Assembly: GCF_020164745.1 (NCBI RefSeq)
Contig: NZ_JAIUGV010000008.1
Span: 124,001-188,000, forward strand
Direction: 5' to 3'
DNA length: 64,000 nt
Source of the DNA: Mesorhizobium sp. ES1-4
GTDB taxonomy: Bacteria; Pseudomonadota; Alphaproteobacteria; Rhizobiales; Rhizobiaceae
This document shows positions 57,700 to 64,000 of this stretch, piece by piece; position 1 is the stretch's first letter, and each line of letters starts with the position of its first letter. Position numbers and translations under genes: made by a program. Below the pieces are notes generated by a model, which made no database searches, was not told where the DNA came from, and saw only the letters and a list, made by a program, of their open reading frames with translations.

Positions 57700-59211
57700 A
57701 TGATCGGCAATGCCGTGTTCCGCGTGGAGGGACTGAGGAAATCCTTTGGCCGCAACGAGGTGCTTGGCGGCATCGCGCTGGACCTCCATGCCGGTGAAGT
57801 GACCGTGCTGATGGGCGCCAATGGCGCCGGCAAATCCACCCTCGTCAAGATCGTCAGCGGCGTCTACGAGCGCGGCGGCGGCACCATGACGCTTGCCGGA
57901 CGGGAATTTACGCCGGGCACACCCGCGGAAGCGATCCGCGCCGGCGTCGTCACCGTGCACCAGAACATCAATGACGGCGTCATCGCCGACCTTGACGTGG
58001 CCACCAATCTCACGCTCGACAGGCTGACCGGCAGGGGCGCGCCGACCCTGTTCAATCCCGCCCGCGTGCGCCGCGAGGCCAAGGCGGTCGCCGACCGCAT
58101 GGGATTGGCCATCGACTTGAAGGCGCGCGTCAGCGACCTTTCGCTCGCCGATCGCCAGATGGTGGCGATTGCCCGAGCGCTCGCCCATCAGCCGAAAGTG
58201 CTGATCCTCGATGAGCCGACCTCCTCGCTCTCTAGCGCCGAAGCCGACAGGCTGTTCGCATTGGTCGACAGGCTGCGCGAGCAAGGCGTGGCGATCCTCT
58301 ATATCTCGCACCGCATGTCGGATATCAGGCGGCTCGCCGACCGCATCGTCTCGATGCGCGACGGTGTCGTTTCGGGCGCCTTCGACACCAAGCCGCTCGA
58401 TTATGAAGGCGCGGTCAACGCCATGCTCGGCCGCAAGATCCATCTCGACCGGATCGTTGCCAGGAGTTCCGCCAGGGCGGTCATGACCATTGAAGGCCTT
58501 CGCATCGGGCAGGGGGCCAAGCCGATTTCGCTGACGCTTGGTGACGGAGAGGTGGTCGCCATCACCGGCCTTGTCGGCGTCGGCAAGACCGCTCTTGCCG
58601 AGACGCTGTTCGGCGTGCGCCGACCACTCGCCGGCACCATGGCGATGAATGGCAAGCTTTACGCGCCGCGCTCGGCCGGCGACGCGATCGCCGCCGGTGT
58701 GTTCCTCGTTGCCAAGGATCGCGCCACCAGCGGCATCGTCGGCGGCTTCAACATCGAGCGCAATGTCAGCCTGCCTTTCCTCAGGCGGATGTCCAGTCTG
58801 AGCGTCCTCAATCGCCGCCTCGAACGCGCCACCGCGCGCAGGCAGATCGAGCAACTGGGCATTGTCTGCCGCTCCGAGAAGGACGAGATGTCGGCGCTGT
58901 CGGGTGGCAATCAGCAGAAGGTGATGGTCGCCCGCTGGATGGCACAGAATGCCGCGCTGTTCATCCTCGACGAGCCGTTCCAGGGCGTCGACATTTCGGC
59001 CCGGCGCGACATCGCCGCCAAGCTGAGGGCAAGCGCCAATGGCCGGGCCACGCTCCTGTTCGTCACCGAACTCGACGAAGCGCTGGAGACGGCCGATCGC
59101 ATCCTGGTGATGTCGGAGCACACAATCGTCGGCGAACACCGCAATGCCGATATCGACCTCGATCGCCTTCTGGCCGAGGTCGCCGGCGGACCTCTGCACA
59201 GCGCTGCCTGA
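57700..59211 (+). CDS. Sugar ABC transporter ATP-binding protein (RbsA type)
   Basis: 503 residues from the ATG at 57700 behind GGGAGGAA; an upstream in-frame start at 57640 would cross the palindrome. Two fused ABC cassettes: first Walker A GANGAGKST with LSLADRQMVAIARAL; second has a degenerate Walker A (GLVGVGKTAL) and LSGGNQQKVMVARWM, as in RbsA/MglA. Powers the single-permease importer encoded downstream. Confidence 0.93.
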   Translation: MIGNAVFRVEGLRKSFGRNEVLGGIALDLHAGEVTVLMGANGAGKSTLVKIVSGVYERGGGTMTLAGREFTPGTPAEAIRAGVVTVHQNINDGVIADLDVATNLTLDRLTGRGAPTLFNPARVRREAKAVADRMGLAIDLKARVSDLSLADRQMVAIARALAHQPKVLILDEPTSSLSSAEADRLFALVDRLREQGVAILYISHRMSDIRRLADRIVSMRDGVVSGAFDTKPLDYEGAVNAMLGRKIHLDRIVARSSARAVMTIEGLRIGQGAKPISLTLGDGEVVAITGLVGVGKTALAETLFGVRRPLAGTMAMNGKLYAPRSAGDAIAAGVFLVAKDRATSGIVGGFNIERNVSLPFLRRMSSLSVLNRRLERATARRQIEQLGIVCRSEKDEMSALSGGNQQKVMVARWMAQNAALFILDEPFQGVDISARRDIAAKLRASANGRATLLFVTELDEALETADRILVMSEHTIVGEHRNADIDLDRLLAEVAGGPLHSAA

Positions 59212-59245
59212 GCGTGGCGGTCGATAGAAGTGGAATGGAGAGACC

Positions 59246-59296
59246 ATGGGTTGGAGTTGGGTAAAAACGGCAGCGTCGCTGGGGTGGCCTGAATGA
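59246..59296 (+). CDS. Possible leader peptide upstream of the permease
   Basis: A 16-codon frame (MGWSWVKTAASLGWPE) preceded by GGAATGGAGAG, whose TGA overlaps the permease ATG (ATGA). Contains three Trp. It may couple translation of the permease; it may also be a chance frame. Confidence 0.35.
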   Translation: MGWSWVKTAASLGWPE

Positions 59297-60288
59297 CGCT
59301 GCGCGACCATGCCATCCGCTATGGGTTCATCGTGCTGTTGTTCGGATTGGTAGCCTATTTCGCGATCTCCGCCGACGGGTTCGTCTCGCCGCAAAGTGCC
59401 GTCTTCATCTTCCAGTCGGTCGCCATCACCGGCGTGCTGGCGCTTGGCGTCACCGCCACCCTGGTGGTCGGCGGCTTCGACCTGTCGATCGGCTCGGTCG
59501 CCACCTCGGCCATGATGGCGGCCGCCTATGTCATGGTGGTGCTGGAGCAGAACGCGTTCGTGGCGGTCGTTGTCTGCCTGTCGATCGGCGCCATTGTCGG
59601 CCTGATCAATGGCTGGCTGATCGTTTACATGCGCGTGCCCGACCTGCTGGCGACGCTCGGCATGATGTTCCTGCTCGTCGGCCTGCAGCGCATCCCCACC
59701 GAGGGCCGCTCGATCGCCACCGGCATGACCATGCCCGACGGCTCCGTCGCCAACGGCAAATTCTCCGATGCCTTCCTGGCGCTCGGCCGCCACCGCTTCG
59801 ATTTCTTCATCCCGAACCTCATTCCGGTGTCGGTCGTCATGCTTCTGGTGCTGGCGCTGCTGATCTGGTTCTTCCTCGAATACACGCGCTTCGGCCGCAT
59901 GATGTATGCGGTCGGTTCCAACGAACGCGCCGCCGAACTCGCCGGCGCGCCTGTCAAGGCATACAAGATCTGGGCCTACATCATTTCAGGAGTTTTTGCC
60001 TCGATCGGCGGCATTTTGCTCGCCGCCCGGCTTGGACGCGGCGACATCGCGTCAGGTAATAATCTGCTGCTCGATGCGGTTGCCGCGGCGCTGATCGGTT
60101 ACGCGGTGCTCGGCGCCGCCAAGCCGAACGCCTTCGGCACGGCCGTCGGCGCGCTGTTCGTCGGCATCTTGCTGCAGGGCCTGACGATGATGAACGCGCC
60201 TTACTACACGCAGGATTTCGTCAAGGGCGTGGTTCTGGTCGTCGCCCTTGTCTTTACCTTTGCCCTTTCGGGTAAGGGCAGGAGCTAG
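59293..60288 (+). CDS. Sugar ABC transporter permease (RbsC type)
   Basis: 331 residues, eight to ten hydrophobic segments. GVTATLVVGGFDLSIGSVATSAMM and AVGSNERAAELAGAPVKAYKIWAYIISGVFASIGGIL are the RbsC/XylH motifs (sugar-permease helix and cytoplasmic loop). Forms the homodimeric channel of the importer. Confidence 0.93.
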   Translation: MTLRDHAIRYGFIVLLFGLVAYFAISADGFVSPQSAVFIFQSVAITGVLALGVTATLVVGGFDLSIGSVATSAMMAAAYVMVVLEQNAFVAVVVCLSIGAIVGLINGWLIVYMRVPDLLATLGMMFLLVGLQRIPTEGRSIATGMTMPDGSVANGKFSDAFLALGRHRFDFFIPNLIPVSVVMLLVLALLIWFFLEYTRFGRMMYAVGSNERAAELAGAPVKAYKIWAYIISGVFASIGGILLAARLGRGDIASGNNLLLDAVAAALIGYAVLGAAKPNAFGTAVGALFVGILLQGLTMMNAPYYTQDFVKGVVLVVALVFTFALSGKGRS

Positions 60289-60336
60289 ATTTGGCCGGAT
60301 AGGATTTTGGGTTCAACACAAGTGGAGGAAAACAAG

Positions 60337-61389
60337 GTGAACATCACAAGAAGACTTTTGGGGAAAGTGGCGCTCGGACTGGCCGGCGCAACCATGCTGA
60401 TGCAGGTCCCGGCTTTTGCCGCTGACAAGCCTGCGCCATTCGACAAGCCCGGCGTGAAGATCGCGCTGGTGCGCTATCTCTCGACCGGCGACTTCTTCCA
60501 GGCCTATCTGTCGGGCGTCGAGGCGCAGTCCAAGGCGCTCGGCATCGATCTGCGCGTGCTCGACAGCCGCCAGGACGCCGCGCTCCAGTCCGACATGGTC
60601 GACCAGGCGATCGCGCTCGGCGTGCAGGGCATCATCATCCAGCACGGCCTGACGGAATCGATGAAGGACGCCGCCCAGCGTGCCGTCGACGCCGGCATCA
60701 AGGTGGTGGCATTCGACGTCAATGTCGAAAACCCCAAGATCCCGCAGATCGAACAGTCGGACAAGGACCTGGCGCGGCTGGCGCTCGAACAGGCAGTCAA
60801 GGACAATGGCGAAAGCTGGAACGCCGGCTATGTCTATGTCGCCGGCATCGCGCCGCTCGACCGCCGCAACGAGACCTGGGTCGATGTGAAGAAGAAATAT
60901 GCCGGCATCAAGGAAGTCGCCATGTTCGGCACGCTCGACAATCCGATCGCCAACTCGGTCGCCAACCAGGCGCGCTCGGTGCTGTCGGCGCACCCCGACA
61001 TCAACGTGATGTTCGCCCCCTATGACGAATTCGCCAAGGGCGTGAAGATCGCCGTCGACGAAGCGGGCCTCAACAAGAAGATCAAGATCTATTCGGCTGA
61101 CATCTCGACGTCCGACATCGCGGCGATGCGCGAGCCCGACAGCGCCTGGGCGGCGACCGCGGCGACCAATCCGGCCGTCGTCGGCCAGGTCTCGGTACGC
61201 GCCCTGGCGCAACTGCTCGCCGGCGAAGACCCCGGCCACAACGTCATCGTGCCGCCGACCCTGATCACCCAGAAAGAGCTGATCGACAAGGATATCAAGA
61301 ACATGGAAGACCTGTCGGCCAAGCTGCCGCAGTTCGCCCATGCCGATGTCGCCATGCCGGCCTGGATGCCGAACCCCAACGCGAAGTAA
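60337..61389 (+). CDS. Sugar ABC transporter substrate-binding protein (RbsB type)
   Basis: 350 residues from the GTG at 60337 with GGAGG about eight bases before it. Signal peptide RLLGKVALGLAGATMLMQ with cleavage near AFA-AD; mature part KIALVRYLSTGDFFQAYLSGVEAQ, DQAIALGVQGIIIQHG and NVMFAPYDEFAKGV is a family 2 ribose/galactose-like binding protein. Third gene of the transporter set. Adjacent mtnKA suggest 5-methylthioribose, 5-deoxyribose or ribose as ligand. Confidence 0.92.
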   Translation: MNITRRLLGKVALGLAGATMLMQVPAFAADKPAPFDKPGVKIALVRYLSTGDFFQAYLSGVEAQSKALGIDLRVLDSRQDAALQSDMVDQAIALGVQGIIIQHGLTESMKDAAQRAVDAGIKVVAFDVNVENPKIPQIEQSDKDLARLALEQAVKDNGESWNAGYVYVAGIAPLDRRNETWVDVKKKYAGIKEVAMFGTLDNPIANSVANQARSVLSAHPDINVMFAPYDEFAKGVKIAVDEAGLNKKIKIYSADISTSDIAAMREPDSAWAATAATNPAVVGQVSVRALAQLLAGEDPGHNVIVPPTLITQKELIDKDIKNMEDLSAKLPQFAHADVAMPAWMPNPNAK

Positions 61390-61409
61390 GGCTCGTCAAC
61401 ACACAAAGG

Positions 61410-61438
61410 AAAAGGGCGGCCCGTGAGCCGCCCTTTTT
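61410..61438. terminator. Bidirectional intrinsic terminator
   Basis: Stem GGGCGGC/GCCGCCC with loop CCGTGA, flanked by AAAA and TTTTT, between the binding-protein gene and the convergent aldolase gene. Confidence 0.92.
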
Positions 61439-61456
61439 ATTGTCAATTGGAGGTGC

Positions 61457-63511
61457 TTACCGCAGCGCCGCCGCGATGTTGCCGCCGTCGACGGTCGTCA
61501 CGTCGGCGGTGGTCCGTTCGGCCAGCGCATGATGCAGGAAGGCCTGCGCCACGTCCTGCGCCGTTACTTCCTGCCCGAGCAGGTTGCCGGACATGTATTC
61601 CTTCTCCGACACGCCGCGCGCGCCGGAACGGCTGGCGATCATGGCGTCGGTCAAAAGGCCGGACCGGATGCGGTCGGCATTGACGGCGTTGGAACGGATG
61701 CCGTAAGCGCCGTAGTCGAGCGCATACTGCCTGGACAGGAACAGCGTCGCCGCCTTAGGCACTCCATAGGCGCCGAACTTCGGGCCTGGATTGACCGCCT
61801 GCTTGGAGGTGTTGAACAAAAGCGCCCCGCCCGTGCCCTGTTCGAGCATGATGCGCACGGCGTTCTGCGCCACCGACTGGTGGGCGAAGAAATTGAGCTC
61901 GAAACTCTTGCGCAGCAGCGCATCGTCGAGTTCGCCGACGCGGCCTTCCCAGGCAGCGCCCGCATTGGACACCAGTATGTCGACACCGCCGAACACGGCA
62001 ACCGCCTTGTCGAAGGCGGCACGCACCTGGTGCGGGTCGGTGATGTCGGCGGCCACACCGACCGAATTGTTGCCGGCCTTCGTGGCGGCGTCAGCGGCCT
62101 TTTCGCCATCGAGATCGACGACGACGGCATGGGCGCCATTGTCGGCGAACAGCTTGGCTGTCGCCGCACCGATCGCACCGGCTCCGCCGGTGATCAGCAC
62201 CACCTGCCCGGTCAGCGGCTTCGGCTTGTTGGAAGCAAGCTTGGCCTGTTCCAGCGACCAGTATTCGAGCGGGAACAGGTCGGCCTTGGAGAGGGGGTGG
62301 AAATGCCCGACCGCCTCGGCGCCGCGCACCGCCTCGATCCACATCTCGCCGACGTCTGAAGCGATCCTTGCGTCCTTCAACGTTCGGCCATGGCCGAACA
62401 TGCCGAGCCCCGGCACCAGCGTGAGCCGCGGCATCGGGTCGAGCATGGTCCGCTTGACGTCGTCGAGCGCGTCGTTTGTCTCGAAATAGGCGCGATAGTC
62501 CTTGGCGAAGGCGTCGATATGGCTCTTGATCACCGCCTTGTAGTCGCTGATCTTTTCGGCATCGGGCGCCGGCACGGCCATGGGTCCGGTCTTGATGCGG
62601 ATCGACAGATCCGGCGTCGACACGCCGCGCCCGGCATAGTCGGCGATCTTGGATGAGTTGATGAAATCGACGATCGCGTCCGAGGTGCGGAAATCGCTGA
62701 TCATGCGGTCGAAGCGGCCTTCGCCGCGAGCCACCGCGACAGCGCCACGCAACATCGGCGCGATGGAGCCGGGCGTCGCGAGCCGTGCCGGCAGCGCCGC
62801 CTTTCCCGCCTGCGGCCTGGTATGCTTGGCGACATACTCCTCGGCGACGTTCACGTAGTGGATCATCCGGTCGTAGGCCTGTTTGGCGTCGTCGCCGAAG
62901 GTGAAGATGCCGTGCTTGTCGAGGATCAGGCCTTCGACATCAGGGTCGGCGTCGAAGACATCGGCAGCCGCCTTCGCAAGGTCGAAGCCCGGCATGATGT
63001 AGGGCACGTAGCCCATCTTCTCCCCGAACACCGTCTTCACCAGGGGCTTGCTGTCTTGCTGGTCGACAATGGCCAGGATTGCGGTCGAATGGGTGTGGTC
63101 GACGAATTTATGCGGCAGGAAGGCGTGCAGCAGTGTTTCCACCGAGGGGTTGGGCGAGGCGGGATCGATCAGGTTCGCCCGCTGCAGCGCCACCATGTCC
63201 TCGTCGGAGAGTTTGTTTAGCGTGCGCGCCTTGAGCAAGGCGCCCATCTTGACCGCCGGCAGGCCCTGCGGCTCGATGACCGCCATGTCCCAGCCGCTGC
63301 CCTTGACGCACAGCACGTCCCACTCGTCGCCGACGAGGTCGGTTGCCTTGGTCTTGCAGGAGGTGTTGCCGCCGCCATGCAGGACCAGTTGTGGCACGCC
63401 TCCCAGAAGCCGCGTCGTGTAGACACGCAAGGCCAGGTCGCGGCTGACGCCCTTTTTCGAATAGTCGGCAACGAGTTTTTCGGCCGCGTCGTCGTTCCAC
63501 AAATTCTTCAT
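61457..63511 (-). CDS. Bifunctional class II aldolase / short-chain dehydrogenase (RhaD-like)
   Basis: 684 residues from the ATG at 63511. The N-terminal 430 residues are a class II (fuculose/rhamnulose-phosphate type) aldolase with GGGNTSCK and the zinc His in FVDHTHSTAIL; the remainder is a Rossmann dehydrogenase (LTGQVVLITGGAGAIGAAT, VSNAGAAWEG, FNTSKQA, YGVPKAAT). In rhizobia and Bacillus such fusions split rhamnulose-1-phosphate to DHAP and lactaldehyde and oxidise the latter. Here it faces mtnKA across a transporter, so MTRu-1-P or 5-deoxyribulose-1-P is an alternative substrate. No rhamnose isomerase is nearby. Confidence 0.9.
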   Translation of the reverse strand: MKNLWNDDAAEKLVADYSKKGVSRDLALRVYTTRLLGGVPQLVLHGGGNTSCKTKATDLVGDEWDVLCVKGSGWDMAVIEPQGLPAVKMGALLKARTLNKLSDEDMVALQRANLIDPASPNPSVETLLHAFLPHKFVDHTHSTAILAIVDQQDSKPLVKTVFGEKMGYVPYIMPGFDLAKAAADVFDADPDVEGLILDKHGIFTFGDDAKQAYDRMIHYVNVAEEYVAKHTRPQAGKAALPARLATPGSIAPMLRGAVAVARGEGRFDRMISDFRTSDAIVDFINSSKIADYAGRGVSTPDLSIRIKTGPMAVPAPDAEKISDYKAVIKSHIDAFAKDYRAYFETNDALDDVKRTMLDPMPRLTLVPGLGMFGHGRTLKDARIASDVGEMWIEAVRGAEAVGHFHPLSKADLFPLEYWSLEQAKLASNKPKPLTGQVVLITGGAGAIGAATAKLFADNGAHAVVVDLDGEKAADAATKAGNNSVGVAADITDPHQVRAAFDKAVAVFGGVDILVSNAGAAWEGRVGELDDALLRKSFELNFFAHQSVAQNAVRIMLEQGTGGALLFNTSKQAVNPGPKFGAYGVPKAATLFLSRQYALDYGAYGIRSNAVNADRIRSGLLTDAMIASRSGARGVSEKEYMSGNLLGQEVTAQDVAQAFLHHALAERTTADVTTVDGGNIAAALR

Positions 63512-63593
63512 GTTCGCTTCGTCCAATTGCTTTGAGTGGTGAAACAGGAATGCCGCGACGCCTTGATGACCATGCGTCGGCAAAGGTTGGTCC

Positions 63594-64000
63594 TCAGGAT
63601 GCCTTTTCCGCAGGCGCTCCGGCGTGATCGAGCAGCCGCTGCGCCATGTGCGCGCCGACCACCAGATGCGTGCAAAGGCCTCCGGCGACCGCCGCGAGCA
63701 GCGGCTCGAATTTGCTGTCCTCCTGCACGACCATCAGCCGCTTCTCGATGGCGCGCAGCGAAGCAAGCCCGGCGGAGATCACCCGGCGGTTGTAGCTGCA
63801 GTCGAGCAACGCGCCATCGGCATCGATGATCTGCCCGGCGATGACCCCGGCCGCGCCTTCCCTGCGCAGTGCCGCCATCTCGGCCGCGGTCAGCGCGCCG
63901 CACTTCACCAGATGGCTGTCGGCATCGACCGCGCCGATGGAGTAGAGCGCAAGATCGCAGTCGCTGATGCCGGCAAGCTGGTCGCGGATCACCGGCTCGG
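63594..64000 (-). CDS. SorC-family sugar-binding transcriptional regulator, N-terminus cut by window edge
   Basis: About 135 C-terminal residues of the phosphosugar-binding domain (GVIAGQIIDADGALLD, RRVISAGLASLRAIEKRLMVVQEDSKFEPLLAAVAGG). The family's DNA-binding part lies beyond position 64000. It is 82 bases upstream of the aldolase gene on the same strand and probably controls it, possibly also the palindrome at 57635. Confidence 0.85.
   Translation of the reverse strand, partial: EPVIRDQLAGISDCDLALYSIGAVDADSHLVKCGALTAAEMAALRREGAAGVIAGQIIDADGALLDCSYNRRVISAGLASLRAIEKRLMVVQEDSKFEPLLAAVAGGLCTHLVVGAHMAQRLLDHAGAPAEKAS

Noticed and set aside
57643..59793. 716-codon minus-strand frame
   Set aside because: Fully antisense to the RbsA-type gene, no homology visible.

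Overview
The window looks like a chromosomal segment of a GC-rich alphaproteobacterium of the order Rhizobiales, most probably Mesorhizobium or a close relative. The evidence is the tight packing of short catabolic operons with ATGA overlaps, a PcaQ-controlled pcaDCHGB-pobA cluster with a PcaQ-type box, a dctA/dctBD locus with a sigma-54 promoter and DctD-type sites, an FtsZ2-like short FtsZ, and a type II lumazine synthase (RibH2) behind an FMN riboswitch. No rRNA, tRNA or CRISPR array was seen.

Layout. 1-4106: a kinase (cut by the window edge), a class III PLP enzyme, a GntR regulator and an FAD-linked 2-hydroxyacid dehydrogenase, resembling a hydroxylysine- or amino-alcohol-type degradation module. 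4110-13357: a non-phosphorylative pentose/aldonate operon (GntR, IlvD/Edd dehydratase, XylB-like dehydrogenase, AraD1-like FAH-fold enzyme) running into a PotDABC-type ABC transporter, with a divergent aldose 1-epimerase. 13384-19525: a broken aromatic aldehyde dehydrogenase, then pcaQ and pcaDCHGB-pobA, taking 4-hydroxybenzoate through protocatechuate towards beta-ketoadipate. 19592-21825: a GatZ/tagatose kinase pair. 22097-34906: a LacI regulator, a carboxylesterase-like hydrolase, a Gfo/Idh/MocA oxidoreductase and a large divergent sugar operon (ABC transporter, two xylose-isomerase-like TIM barrels, a second oxidoreductase, an alpha/beta hydrolase, an RPE-like epimerase and a ROK kinase) whose substrate I cannot name. 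34980-39784: dctA, dctB, dctD. 39813-47952: a GNAT acetyltransferase, anmK, a glutamine-synthetase-like enzyme with a GntR regulator, ftsZ2, an MgtC-like membrane protein and class II fructose-bisphosphate aldolase.

48222-52712 is a foreign insertion: 25-bp perfect terminal inverted repeats, an 8-bp target duplication, a decayed IS1595/ISXO2-type transposase and six cargo genes, including a HigBA-like toxin-antitoxin pair, a DUF6471-like small protein and two divergent membrane proteins.

52723-64000: ribH2 with its riboswitch, an MFS exporter and a divergent Lrp/AsnC regulator; then mtnA and mtnK, divergent from a one-permease sugar ABC transporter across a perfect palindrome; finally a RhaD-like aldolase/dehydrogenase fusion and a SorC-family regulator cut by the window edge. 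Together, MtnK, MtnA and a class II aldolase could form a DHAP-shunt-like route for 5-methylthioribose or 5-deoxyribose. That is the most interesting metabolic hypothesis here; the transposon is the most interesting structural one.
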